A stretch of DNA of 64,000 nt, from contig CAJNOI010000002.1 of assembly GCA_905250115.1 (NCBI GenBank), forward strand, positions 1,813,944 through 1,877,943, read 5' to 3'. The notes under the pieces were generated by a model. That model did no database searches. It saw only the letters and a list, made by a program, of their open reading frames with translations, and was not told the origin of the DNA. The DNA comes from Adineta steineri (taxonomy: Eukaryota > Rotifera > Eurotatoria > Adinetida > Adinetidae). A program made the translations under genes and the position numbers. Positions 1-13,133 of this stretch are shown one piece after another. Position 1 is the first letter of the stretch. Every line of letters starts with the position of its first letter.

Positions 1-1011
1 AATCGTACATTTGAGAGTGTGGGTGAATAAACGGGAGTGTAGGTCTATGTATTCTTCTCATATATTAACTACACACACATGCTCACCCAAAACCCTCAGA
101 CCTATCCTCAAATCTTTCCTAAATTTTAGAATGTATAAAAAATAAACTTCATTTAAATTCTTTATGGGTGTTTCCACACAGCTCCTCCCAGATTTACATC
201 GACTTTCTTCTGGCAAGATTTGAGTATGCTAGTCTTGTAGCCCTCGTCGAGTTGTATGAGAATATATATTTAGTTTGGTCTTCCATCATGCGCTAACTCC
301 GGTAGAGCAGCCTGAAAAGTCGATTTTATCAAAAAATGGGCCCCAGAATCACCCTTTTTTAGTCTTCGTGAATCTTTTTCAGAAATTCTGATTCCATCAT
401 TGGATAGAGAACTAAAAGTTGTCTTTGTAAAATAATTTTCAGAATTTTATCTTTAAAACTCAGGCCGTGGCAGCATTGACAAAACTCGTAAAAATGGCAC
501 TTTACGTCAAAATCGAACTGTTCATAAAACGTATATATTATATTAAAGACGATAATATTTTATAATCAAAATGTAGCCTAGACTGTTCTTGTTCGAATGT
601 AATGTGCCAGACTTCCAGAAAGTTCTCTCAGATCTAGATATATGACTCTGAAGGGTCGGGGGGTCTCAAAAAACGTCATATTGTAGCTCGATTTTCTCGA
701 AAACTATACGTCAGATTTTGTTGAAATTTTTTTTACAAAGAGACCTCAATGGGCACTACAAGTGTTTAAAATATTAATCTTCCCGTTTCAGGATTGTGGG
801 AGATACAGCACCCACAAGTTGACCAAAATTCGAGGTCCAATACCTATAATTTCCTACATTTCAATTTTTTATCCTTGAAGAATAATAACTAAATTTATAT
901 GCCTAACATAAATCGCTATACCTACAGTTCATTAGGCGTTCAAAAAGATTTAAAAAACTGCTAAAGAAAGAGGTAAAACTCATAATTTCTTATGATATTC
1001 AGAGCATAGTT
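1..1011. other. Non-genic start of window, possible repeat-derived DNA
   Basis: No open frame or splice pattern supports a gene here. The stretch looks less AT-rich than the rest of the window, with G/C-rich words such as a run of seven G near 657-663 and GGGCCCC near 340, and it lacks the microsatellites common elsewhere. It ends in a 100-N gap. It may be the edge of a dispersed repeat, but no terminal repeat or coding domain is visible, so this is only a suggestion. Confidence 0.35.
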
Positions 1012-1111
1012 NNNNNNNNNNNNNNNNNNNNNNNNNNNNNNNNNNNNNNNNNNNNNNNNNNNNNNNNNNNNNNNNNNNNNNNNNNNNNNNNNNNNNNNNN
1101 NNNNNNNNNNN
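1012..1111. other. Assembly gap (100 N)
   Basis: Exactly 100 undetermined bases, a conventional scaffolding gap of unknown true size. It lies about 250 bp upstream of the first FoxA-like start codon, so the promoter of that gene is probably incomplete here. Confidence 0.99.
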
Positions 1112-1359
1112 CTTCATCACTTCAATTACGTTCGTGTATTTCCCTTTTTTTTCTCTTCTTCGTCGTCTTCTTCTTCTTCTTCTTCTTGTCACCCACATTT
1201 TTCTTTCTTTTCTCTTCTTCCTTCTGCGTCTCTTACAAACATTACATTGACACATTGAGTTCTCCGCACATACACACACATACATACACATACGACAAGA
1301 GCAGAGACTCTATAAATATATTAAAAAAAAAAACAACGATTCAAATGATGACATAAAAC

Positions 1360-2559
1360 ATGGATCGAATTACATCGTCGTACGCATTAATACCTACAAC
1401 TGAACTTGATGGAAATCCAAATATTGCTGATCTTTGGCCATCTCCTAATGGAACTTACATGCAACAAGTAACAAATAATAATAATAACAATAATAATAAT
1501 AATAATACAATTCAGCAAACATTATCAAATAATAATTCAATACAATCATCTCCTGGTCTTAGTTATGCACGTCGTTATGCAGCATCAAAACCACCTTACT
1601 CTTGTAAGTTTATAAATCAGGAAAAAAAATGAATTTATTATTTATTAACTTTTTTTTCTTTTACTTTTTTTAAAGATATTTCATTAATAACACATGCTAT
1701 CAATGGTTCACCCGATCGTATGTGTACATTATCACAAATTTATCAATATATTCAAGATCGTTATGCATACTATCGACAAAATCAACAACGCTGGCAAAAT
1801 TCTATTCGACATTCATTATCATTTAATGATTGTTTCGTTAAAGTTCCACGTAGTACAGAACGTCCGGGTAAAGGTTCATTTTGGGCATTACATCCTGATA
1901 GTGGAAATATGTTTGAAAATGGTTGTTATTTACGACGACAGAAACGTTTTAAAATAAGAGATAAAACAAAAGATCCAAATAAATCAAAAATAACTAATAA
2001 AGATAAAATGAGCAATTTAAATTTAAATAAATCTCATTCATCATCATCATCATCAACAATATCTGAAAATACAATAGGAAGACTTGATTCACCTGGTTCA
2101 TCACCAAGACAAGCAACGGTATCAGAATCATTATCTGTACCATTAACACAACAATACTATCATCAGCATCATCAACATTATCCACAAGTTCCATCACAAA
2201 CAACATATTCTACTGAATCAGTACCTATTATTAAAACAGAATATCATCATAATCCAACATCATCATCATCAATTTATACACATCAAACATATGATACAAA
2301 TAATAATGGTTTACAATATTTAACTTCAGAACATAATCAACAATATTTTCATACAATTGATCAATCAGCATCAGCATCATTTTTACATCAAATCGCACCA
2401 CCACCACCAGGTACATTTCGTATTGATAATCTTATAAATGGTCAACCCGATTTTAAATCTTTCTATTCAACAATGACTGGTCATGAAACAACAAGTAATT
2501 ATTTGGATACAACAAATACCAATAATTATTATTTTAATAATACAAATCCTTCATCTTAA
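1360..2559 (+). CDS. FoxA-like forkhead transcription factor, copy 1
   Basis: Two exons, 1360-1603 and 1676-2559, joined in phase 1 to give 375 residues. The forkhead domain starts at about residue 77 (KPPYSY) and runs to about 172. It keeps the recognition helix core [20 protein letters not shown] and the FoxA-type end [12 protein letters not shown]. This class of nuclear factor binds DNA as a monomer and specifies endoderm and foregut in animals. The intron splits the domain inside KPPYS/Y, unlike the neighbouring copy. The domain is more divergent than copy 2: [20 protein letters not shown] replaces the usual MAIQxAP-type stretch. Flanks are low-complexity: an Asn run near residues 40-49, then Ser/His/Gln-rich sequence with no recognisable FoxA transactivation motif. 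The start is the first in-frame ATG. A tiny upstream ORF (ATG ATG ACA TAA, 1345-1356) sits just before it. Family assignment is firm; orthology to one FoxA gene is inference. Confidence 0.9.
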
Positions 2560-4761
2560 TTTTCTTTATTTGTTTCTTTCTTTCTTTTTCGAGTTAACCT
2601 AGTCTCTCTCTTTACAATACAATACAACAAAACAAAAAAAACACAAAATTATGATCAAATTCTATGCGGTGTTTTCTGTTTCTTCATTTTTTTTCTGTCT
2701 TCTCAATATACTTGTGCGTGTGTGTATGCGTATGTCAATATATATATATATATCTATATGTGCAATTTCTTATTCTCAGCAACAAAAGACATGATTGTCA
2801 AAATCTTGATTGATCTTTTTCTTTTTTTTCTTGATTATCAATTTCTATCAGACAGGTAGCTCCACTATATGCACGTTCAGCAAACAATGAAGAATATGTA
2901 CGTGCGAGAAGGATTAGATTCTATATGAATATGAACATATGGTTAGAGAAAATAAAATACGAAGAGAATTTTTTGTCTATGTTATATGTGACATCCGCTT
3001 GTGAAAGAATATCTATCGTATCATGTAATCGATAGTTTTCTTTTTGTTGACTAACTATTTATTGATATCGGTTTGATTATCGACTTTCCTTTATGTTAAT
3101 AGTGAAAATGAGCCGCTTGTCTGATAATAACAATAATTTAAATATGTTAGCTCTTCGTTCTCTTTATATTTTTATTTGATGATGATGATGACAGAAGCCT
3201 TTTCTCTTATTCACTTATAGTTATATTATAATGAAGAACTGCTTTTCTGCTTCGTCTTTGAGCAAATATTTGTTCCCTATTACACACATCCATTCTCGAC
3301 ACACATACACGCACATTACGAATGATGACAACCACAAAAATTTGTGCTACTATTTGGTTCGACTTGTGTCTCTCTCGTCTCTTTCTCTCTGATGTATGCT
3401 CGCTCAGTGAAGCTTTTTCTTCTCTTTACACATTGTGTGTGTCGACGAGACGCTCTATTTACAACAAACAAAACTTTACTAGTAGTGAGGCGTATGTACA
3501 CAGAATCTCTCTCTTTTTTTTCATTACTTGCTCACATAGTTAGTAGTGCACACACATACAACATCATGAGAAGAGTATAGTACATATGATGGTTTGAAAA
3601 AAAACCTGAATTCTTCTTATTTAAAATCAATCATTTTGTAAAGGTAAGTTGAAACAAATTGATAACATAGAGAAATTCAAATGCAAACTGTGAATAAATG
3701 ATGGGAGAGATTATCTTTTCACATATACAAAAGAAGAAATGCTCAGTTTCATTTTTATCTCAATATCAATCTTAACAATATGTCTACATACATAATATTC
3801 TCCTTCAACTGATAAGAATTTCTTTTTTTTTACTGTTTTCTTTTCATTCGTCGGGGAAAGTCCGTATATGTAAAGGGAAAAAGGTACTTTTTTTTGACGA
3901 ATCATTCAACGAGATTCTTTTTTTTTATGTATTAGAAAAAGGCTGTCTATGTCTGAGTCTTAGCCTTTACTTCTTTTTTTACCTCCCTTCTCGTCATTTA
4001 TGCAGATAAGAAATCAAACCCTGCCTTCTTTGTCTTTTTTCTCTTTCTTGTCTTTTTTTGTTGCTTGACTCAGGTTTTTCTTGACAATCCATTGTAACTT
4101 GACTGCACATTATAGTGACGACATTTTTAGACGAAATAGCACGTACTCTCAATTTCTTGCTCGTATTCTTTCTTTTCTTTTTCTCCTTCTCGCTTTCTTT
4201 TTCTTGCATATAATGGTTAAAAGTGTGCTAGAAAAGAGAACAACTGATTCGTCGGTTGAATGGCTGAATTATAATAAAAAGCGGGCGCATATATGCAGCA
4301 AAATGTCGTTGTATAAAGGAAAGACGAAGAAGAAGAAGAGGAGAAGAGCTTTTGATCGTGCTACTACGACAAACGCCGAGAGAAGAAAAAAAAACGCGAT
4401 AGAGAGAAAAAGAGAAAAATGAGAGAATAGAAAGCAGACTTTTTACTTGAGGGATTCATTTCCGTTTTTCTCTCTTTGCTCGACGGGGATTCGTCGCATT
4501 GGTGGTTGTTGTTGCCGTCATCGTTCTCGTCGAAAGATTTGTTTGTATTCGAATTGACGTTGTCTACAATACACGCGAACAATCAAACTATCCTTTAATT
4601 TTTAAATGATGATCAAATAGTGGTCGAGACAACGACCACCCATCAACCCAGATACTTATTGACTTTGTGTGTTCTCTTTTTTTCCACGTACTACGAGAAG
4701 AGAAAAGAAGAAAAATAAAAATCAAACAAAAAAAAGAAAAAGTTGGAGAACAAGAATACGA
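2560..4761. other. Spacer between the two FoxA genes
   Basis: About 2.2 kb with no convincing coding sequence. It holds long pyrimidine tracts (for example 4010-4080 and 4140-4205), a TA run near 2739-2753 and short GAT and GT repeats. It presumably contains the 3' UTR of copy 1 and the promoter and 5' UTR of copy 2. The open frames here are low-complexity artefacts. Confidence 0.6.
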
Positions 4762-6328
4762 ATGAAAATGCACAATCATCATACTAGTATTGGTGATGAA
4801 TCGACATCATCATCATCAAATAATACTACACCTGAATTTAAACCAGAATTGAATGAACTATTACACATACAGCCACAACAACAACAACAACAACAACAAC
4901 ATCGACATACTCTTATTGAAGCACAACATTTAGATTATGCAACTCTTGTACCTGTTCAATCTCTTCCAACTACAAAGATTGAATTAGAAACATCAACAAT
5001 GCATTATTATGAAAATCCACAACCATTACCACCATCAAGTTATATGTTAACTCAATCACCTTATGATTTAAATCATTCTGTTGAAAAAAATAATATAGAT
5101 TTAGTTTCATCTGCATCACGTCAACAACAACAACAACAAGCTACCACACCAACATTATCTGGTAATCGTCGTGGTAATACACCATCAAAACCACCCTATT
5201 CCTATATAAGTCTTATTACAATGGCAATACAACATGCACCAACAGGCATGGTGACATTAAATGATATTTATCAATTTATTATGAATGTATTTCCATATTA
5301 TCGACAAAATCAACAACGTTGGCAAAATTCTATTCGACATTCATTATCATTTAATGATTGTTTTGTTAAAGTTCCACGTGGTCCTGATCGACCTGGTAAA
5401 GGTTCATATTGGACATTACATCCTGATGCTGGTAATATGTTTGAAAATGGTTGTTATTTACGACGACAAAAACGTTTTAAATGCACAAAACAAGCATCTA
5501 AAAATCGATCACGAACAGCCAATAATGGACAACAGCAATCAACATCAGGTATTATATCAAATGATATGAATAAAACAGATCCATTGGCATCAAATAGTGA
5601 TGAATCAGATGGTGATGATGATGAAGAAGATGAAAATGAATCTATTGAAAGTGGCAATGCAAGAGATGATGAACATCATCAACCAATGATTATGGATGGT
5701 CAAATTCATATGCCATTATCAAGAACATCATCATCAACTCCAACACAAATTTCTCTTAATCATGCAACTGTAACTATTAGTCATTTTACTGCACCTATAC
5801 CTAAACTTTTATCAACAAATGAAGATACTTATCATCAACAAAACGGTAAATATTAAAAAATTAACATTAAAGAAAATTTATTTTTATAATCATTTTTTTT
5901 CAGGCAATGGTGTTTTAATTTCTCCTTCATCAAAACAACATGAAACATGTCAATCAGTTCCTCGTTCTCCTCAAACACAACAACATCATCCTCATCATCA
6001 TCTTCATCATCATTCACATCAACTCTATTCAAATGAACAGCAACAACATTTTGTTTCTATTCCTCATACACCTGTTTATGCTGATTTACAACCATATCCA
6101 ACTAGTACAACAACACCAACAGACATTGTCTTTTCAAATAATGGACCAACATCAACAACCACAACAAACTATTATACATCAGAATCATCACCAACATCTT
6201 CAACTAATAATTCACTTCATCCACAATCATCATCTGCCTACTATTTTGCATCATTTCCTCCAACAACTTCATCATCGGTTATAACAAGCAACAATGTCGT
6301 TGACTATCAACAGCCGGTTCGGCTTTAG
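4762..6328 (+). CDS. FoxA: FoxA forkhead transcription factor, copy 2
   Basis: Two exons, 4762-5845 and 5904-6328, phase 1 junction, 502 residues. The forkhead domain lies at about residues 143-240 and is close to canonical FoxA/HNF3: [18 protein letters not shown], a [19 protein letters not shown] core, then [20 protein letters not shown] and the basic end RRQKRFKC. The protein should be a nuclear pioneer-type activator of endodermal genes. A poly-Gln run (about residues 38-45) precedes the domain. An acidic DDDEEDENE stretch follows it, then a His/Gln/Ser/Thr-rich tail. The first in-frame ATG is at 4762, with a second two codons later at 4768; either could start. The single intron is downstream of the domain, whereas copy 1 has its intron inside it. 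An 81-nt core is 79/81 identical to copy 1 at the DNA level. Confidence 0.93.
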
Positions 6329-9314
6329 AGACATAACAAGACAGCAACTACAGAAAGAAAATATACGTATACGTATATATATATATATGTAAAACCAAAT
6401 CGACTAAGCAATACTGTGATGATGATGATTGAGAGGCGAGAATGAATGATAATCATTAAATATGTGTTTATGTGCGTGTGTGCGTGCATGTGCGTTTGTG
6501 TGTCTTTGTCTCTGTTCTAATTTATTCAGCTATATCTTACAATGTGTACAGTGGATTCTTTATATTCTACCTCATCGTTGTTCTTTATTGCATCATTCAT
6601 TCATGTTCTTATTTGAGTATGATATCAATATGTACTGTAAGAAGACATATCGTAGTAGACTCAAGTAATCACGAGACAGGGGGCTTTTTTTTTCAATTGA
6701 TTGATACTCAATTGGTGCCAGTGGTGTTCCTTTCTTTAACCTCCTCCTCCCTCTCTCCTCCTTCCTCTGTTTTCTTCTAGTATATGAAACGAAAAATGTT
6801 CTGGTGAAATTGACATGAACCTTACGGCGCTCTCCTTTGCTATTGAATTCATTCATTCATTCATTCCGCTACATACGCACAGAATGAGTAAGAAAAGAGA
6901 CAGCCCAAAGGAAGAGAATTGTGATTGAAAATTTTCTTTTTCGTGCAGTCTTCACCGCCATCATTGTTGTTGCTGCTGCTTGTTCCGATGAGTTTATAGA
7001 AGGAGAAAGAAGAAAGTAAAATTATAATATATCGTCTATTTTACAGCTAGTCTAATTGTTGATCTGATGACCTATTAGTTGCAAAGAGAACAAGTGTCAC
7101 TCATATCATATAAAGAATGAACAGTTAAGAACATTTATGTTCTGTTCTTTTCGAGTTCATTTTATATTTTAATAGCATTCATATTAAAATTTTACATTCT
7201 GACTGTCTCTTTTATTTATTTAGCACAAAAACAAACGAATATAAGTGAGAAAAAAAACGAAATCATGCGGCTTAATTAAAAAACAGACATTGTATGTGTT
7301 ATTATTGTTCAATGGCAAACAAGCAATACGAATATTTTTTTTTATATTCTCGTTCAAAAATACATTTTTTTTAAGTTTTGAAAGATCTGTTTTTAAGAAT
7401 ATAATAAATATCTTGTGTATAAATATGATTGGATAGAAAATGTTGACTTGTGAACGAACGAGAATAAGGGAAATACAATATTTTTCCATTAGCCGATAAT
7501 TCGATTTCTTTCTACCTCTTTTTTTTTTCTTTATATGAGAACATGCCTAAAACGGCCTCGCACCCTTAATTGCTTCGTTCTCTTGCTTTCCACTTGATAG
7601 TAAAATGTGCTATAGTATATATGCATGATTCGTGATAAGAACCGTAAGAATCTCTCTCATTCTCTCTTGCTTCAAGATAAAACTTTGCTCTTTCTCCTTC
7701 TCTCTTTTCTATCTCTCTCTCTCGCTTTCTCACCCACAGTGCTCTTGAGAGGAGAGAACAGTTGTTGGATGGTGATGATGCTCGTAAGAAAAATCATATC
7801 GGTTGAAACATAATAAAAACAACCTTGTCGACGTTTGTGTCGTTCTTGTCTATACTTTACGAGAAATATACTAAATGTAGTGCAAAAGTAAAGTGGACTG
7901 ATTCAAGTGTACGTATGGCATGTGCATTGCTATATCATATAAAATCGCCTTATTTCACTTTTTTCTTTGCTCTTTCTCTTTTCCTCTTATTCTTCTATTA
8001 AAAAACAACATCAATGGACAAGCATATGACAGCTTTGAGTATTCACTCTCTATCCTTTTAGTTTCGATAGGATTACTTGCTCATTTGGCATCTCCGATTT
8101 CCTCGCCATTATCGCTGCTTTACGAATGTCATCGGATAGGCAAGCGTGCGACATATACATACACTCTCTTCTCGATTGTTTGCGCAACGATTTAATAGGA
8201 TTAATTTATCACAAGCTTTCATCAACGGTTATTCAAAAGAATAAAGAAAATTTTTATAAATCAGTCTAATTCAAAAAAAAAGGATGAGATCTTTACTCTT
8301 ATTTTATAAACGTTTCTAATTTCATTTGAATTATATTTACGAGATCACCTATAAATAGATAAAGATTATCATAAGAAAAATCTGAAATTTTAGGTTCCAA
8401 AAAAAAAAATGAATATTCAACGGACAGAAACTCATTGACTTATTGTTCTTGAATGTATAGATTTATGAGTTAAAAAATGAATAATAAGAAATGTGTTATA
8501 TTTCGACAAGGCTCTTGAATATGGCATCAAATATTACATACCATCAAGAAGTATTAAATTTACGAAAGAAAAAACAGAAAATATATTTACGCAAACATTT
8601 ATTCTCACTCAATTTGTGTCACATAAGAATATGTTTTTAATATACCTGCAAAATCACTCAAAAACCTGTAAACCATATGTAAAGTATATATTCAATGAAG
8701 CATATGAAGTGTATTCAAGATTAAATAAATACAAGGGTATTCATATAGAAAATTCTAACGTTTTTTTCGTAAAATGGATTTCTTTTTTTTTTATGTATAT
8801 TAAAATGAGTAATAAATATGATGTAGATCCATTAAGAAATTGACAGACATCGTTACATTTCAGCACTCGAAGAATATTGATTAAAAGTAGAAAAAGTTGA
8901 GTAGTATGAATCTTATCAATACATCTACACAACTTGTATCAAAGATAGAGAAGCAATAAATTTTAACTGTTAAATGATATTGCCAATAGAGTAGAATTTA
9001 TTGAGATAACATAAAAATTATCGAATCTTATACTTAAATCCCACATATCTTCTAGTCAATTAATGAATAATTTCATGATTTGTTTTTGAGATATAAACAT
9101 TCTGAAAATATCTTATAATAATTTTTAAGATTATTACATAAGACTTATTAATATATATTGAACAATCAATTAAGAACAAATTTTTCTTAGCTAAGAAGAT
9201 TTTGACTGACGAGTTATCTTTGTTCTAGCAATTACTACTAACAAGAAGAAAACAAAGTTAAAGATAGTAAATCAAATAAGACAGAATGAGTTTTGTTTTC
9301 TAATCAAGTTTAAT
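6329..9314. other. Gene-free spacer after the FoxA pair
   Basis: About 3 kb between the FoxA copy 2 stop and the NAGLU stop. It contains TA and GT microsatellites (6370-6500), an ATTC repeat near 6846-6867 and pyrimidine tracts. One frame around 8493-8843 stays open for 116 codons but starts with GTG, has no recognisable motif and lacks the codon habits of neighbouring genes, so it is not called. Confidence 0.6.
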
Positions 9315-12300
9315 TCAATTGAAATAATGCTTGAAAGGAACATGTTGTTTTGAAGAAATTAATGGTAAATGAATATCATTTAGCGATGGTCCATATTTGC
9401 TTAATAATCTACGAGCAATCATAATTGAATCACCTGAAAATAAATGAAAATTTCTTTAAAACTAAAGTAGTGTACATTAAAAAATACCTTGTGTAGTTGT
9501 TGGATAAAACTTCGAATCTAACATAAAAAATGGTGATTCAGCTTCCAAAAATAAACGTTTATTCAAAAGATTTGTATCAAGTGGATGACCCTAATTAAAA
9601 TTCATTGAATTAAAATAATAAATAAGAGACGAAAATAATATACTTCAACAAGACTTTTGAGCAATTCATCGAAAAAGACACGCCATCGAGGAGCATAATA
9701 ACTATATAAATGTAATATTAATTAACAAATATTAAGATCTTGTCCTAAAAAATCATATTGTTTCTGAGTTATCTCAATTGAAATATAAACAATTTAGTTC
9801 GTACGTATATCTCATTAAAACCTTAAGCAATATAATTCTTTTCAGAAAACAAACAAATTAACTGATACACATAAATATACGTACTCTCGAATCATTCCTG
9901 ACCAAAATTTATTTGCATAATCATAAAGTCCTAATGTGTAATTAACTCCCCATATCGATACTTGAAGTTTAGCATTTAAGTTATAAAAATGAATTTCTTC
10001 TTCATTCTTTGCAAACTGTAATGCATCTCTTATCCAATTGCCTAAAAGAAATCGACGATCCGAAGCCAATACCATTTCCATATCAGATAAAATATCAACA
10101 AGTATAGCTGCTTGTGTACTTAAAAATAATAAGATATTTTAAGATAAATATCACATAATTACTATATAAATACATACCCTACTCCATAAAGATCACTTCG
10201 GTTGTAAGCAACTATCAATTGAAAATAATCACTAGCAAATTTATATTGAAGTACTTCTTTAGTTATATCTACTAAATCATATCGAAATAAATCCGAATCA
10301 AGTTTATTCGATGCATTAACTAATAATGTCCACGCTGATATAAGAGATTGAAGATCGAAACTAATCTATTATAGAAATTATTAAAAAGTGTTATTTAATA
10401 TATATAAAAATATTATGAAATTATTTCTTACACTTTGACCTCGATCAAGTCCTGGTCTGCGTAGCATTAATGAATTAACACGAAGAGGATTTACATGATA
10501 AACTGAATTTCCTAACTTCTGCCATGCTAATATTGCAGAAGTAGGTATTTCACTATTACTTGTATAACGACGCATAACAAAATTAGCTAACCTAAAGTTA
10601 TAAAATTCATGTGTAAGAAAAATTAAATTATATAGCAATTACCAAGTATTTAATTGTGTATTATTCAATGGAGTACGCCATGATTGTTCAAGAGCAAATT
10701 CATACATAACTTCATTTTGATTGATACCTTCCATTGTAATACCAACACCGATCATATATTCTCCTGAAAAATTTCTAGCTGTTTGTGGACCCTAAAATTA
10801 ATATTTCCTAATCTTTTTTATCATAAAGAAATATATATTTACATTTGTAACATTAACAAGAGAACCGAATAGACCATTATTTCCTCCGAAATCATGTAAC
10901 ATATTCCATATGTAATAATGCCCATAAAATGATTCAAGACGTAAATATTGTGGACGAGCTTCGGAATAAAGATCCAATAAAATTAAATGACCCTTATATC
11001 AAATAAAAAATATAATACTAATAAAAATGAAATATTTTTGTACTTCAGGAACTTTGCTCAGATAACTCTTTACACGATCAGGTGTCCAAAAATCTGACAG
11101 AAATAACCATGCTTGCATTACCCTAAAATAGAATTCAAACAATATATCTTCTCTAATATTAGTAGAAACATACCAGATGGCATCTGGATCAACTGTCTGC
11201 ATAGTACGAATTATACCTGCATTGACATCAGCTAAATAATTGAGATCACTATAGAAAATAATTGTAAAAAAACAAAACTAATTATGCTACAAAATTTAAG
11301 TATACCTAACTGGGGGTGTCATTTCATTAAAAAGATCACAAGCATAATAATGTGATACAATATTAAGTGAAGTTACCGTCTAGTATAAAAAAAAGAGCAA
11401 TAAGTATTGTATATGTCTTAAAGTTTTGATTAACAAAAATTAGTAAATAAACGTACTTCATTTAGTAAAGCAACTCCAACTTGTTGAAAAAATGGATCAA
11501 TTGGATCAAGATATGGTAAACTAAAATTAAATAAAGCAAACATTTTTCCTTCAATATATATTTCATGATCAAAAATATACCAAGAATCATTACAACCAAA
11601 ATCATTCCAATCTGATGAATAATAAAATTTTGCTGTAGGAAAACGTCTAGAGAAGATATAAATGTAATATTATTTCTGTATTTAATAGTGACAAAAGCTA
11701 GTAATAACTCACTGTGGTGCAGTACTAGGCATGAAACCTGTAAAAGCTGGTAGAACTGGTATTATTCCAATATCAGTCATTCGTTGAATTATTTGTTTAG
11801 CAAGTTCAAATTGTGATTCATGCCACCTTTGTGATAATGGACCAGCATGTTTTTGAAGATTACCCATACGAAGCCTTTGATGATTAACATATAAACGAGA
11901 AAATAATTTATCGTAGAATATAAATATATTTCTTACCAAGCTAAAAAAGCAGGACCAGTGAAGTAGTCATCTAATTCTGATTGAGTAAACCCCATTCGAA
12001 GAAATACCTATAATCGTATCAAATATAAAATATCTATACATTTCCTTTCTTCTCAATGAAATAAAAATAAGACTGACTTTACTAAAAATATATTCCATTC
12101 CAGTTGTTGCATATACTATATTTATTCCATTCATAGCCATCCAATCGATTTCTTCTTCCCATCTATAATTATATATGGAACAATTAAAGTCTATTTTAAT
12201 ATATAATAATAAAAAATAAAATTTACCTAGAAAAATTCCAAAATACAGCCGAATAACTGAATGTGCATGGATTACCATACCAACGAAAAAGATCATTAGC

Positions 12301-12936
12301 AGCAATTCGAATAGGTGATGATAATGGAATTAATGATGAGTTAGAAAGATGAATATTTTTGCCAGACCAATAAACTATATTTAAAAACTAAATTATCAAA
12401 TTGAATTAAACTAAAAATTGAATTCTACATGAACTTTGTGCAATATATTTAAGATAATAATTGAATCCCCATGCAGCAGCAACACCCGATGATGCTGAAA
12501 TAAGTATTGAACCCGTTGTAGAACCATTCGAAAGTTCAAATACATCTTTGCCATTGTCTGCTAGATGAGTATCGATTGAAAGTTGAAAAAATTTAGCACT
12601 AGGAGCATCATTAAGTACACGAGAGATCAAATCAGCAATTGCTTGTGTTGAAGATGTAGAAACAGTCAGTTTAGGCCATTGAATAGCACTATTAGATTCT
12701 ATGAATATTTAAATAAAATGATATGATCATTTTGCAAATTATAAAAAATTCAATATATCATCTCCTAGTTACTATCTCGTTTAATCTATATTGACACAAT
12801 ATTAAACCACCAATTTAAATAGAGCATAGATAGTAAAGTTCGATTAAAGATTTCGAGTTATCATCCTCCTTAAGTTCATTAACTTACGATGTAATATAAT
12901 TAGAATAATAACATATTGTAATATAAGACGTAACAT
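9315..12936 (-). CDS. NAGLU: Alpha-N-acetylglucosaminidase (GH89)
   Basis: Eighteen exons, phase-consistent, 787 residues (human NAGLU 743): 12936-12888, 12698-12429, 12374-12227, 12162-12078, 12007-11937, 11874-11713, 11646-11457, 11379-11306, 11248-11174, 11122-11044, 10992-10843, 10791-10643, 10591-10432, 10365-10178, 10118-9885, 9701-9644, 9590-9488, 9433-9315. Exon 1 encodes a hydrophobic signal peptide, as expected for a lysosomal enzyme that removes terminal N-acetylglucosamine from heparan sulfate. Diagnostic blocks include WEEEIDWMAMNGIN, FTGPAFLAW, LPAFTGFMP, FNEM (predicted acid/base Glu344), LHDFGGNNGLFG and ITMEGINQNE (predicted nucleophile Glu472). The 128-residue spacing of the two Glu matches the human spacing. 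Introns are mostly 45-70 nt. One donor is GTCAGT (after exon 4). The gene lies 197 bp downstream of PSMD12 on the same strand. Identification is secure. Confidence 0.95.
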
Positions 12937-13133
12937 CTTTCTTTTTTAGGGAGAACAACTATAATTTATTCTTGAATATTTGTATTCTCTGCAAAGATAT
13001 AAAATAAGATAAAACGAAACAAAAAAAGAAAAAGATTAACAAATGACGCAGCAAAAGAAAAAAGAATTCATCCAGTTGATAACTTATTTTTTTCTAGATT
13101 TAAAAAATAGAATAAATTTATTTATTATATTTA

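Noticed and set aside
980..1291. Arg/Lys-rich frame on minus strand
   Set aside because: Runs through the N gap and a TTC/CTT tract; low-complexity artefact.
1694..1957. Second plus-strand frame across the forkhead exon
   Set aside because: Out-of-frame shadow of the FoxA copy 1 domain; a matching shadow exists in copy 2 at 5285-5569 because the DNA is nearly identical.
3994..4422. Overlapping Lys/Arg- or Phe-rich frames between FoxA genes
   Set aside because: Translations of polypyrimidine tracts on either strand.
4669..4761. Upstream extension of FoxA copy 2
   Set aside because: The frame begins with GTG, not ATG; the first in-frame ATG is 4762.
8493..8843. 116-codon open frame on plus strand
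   Set aside because: Starts with GTG, has no motif, and lies in AT-rich spacer without splice signals or the codon habits of nearby genes.
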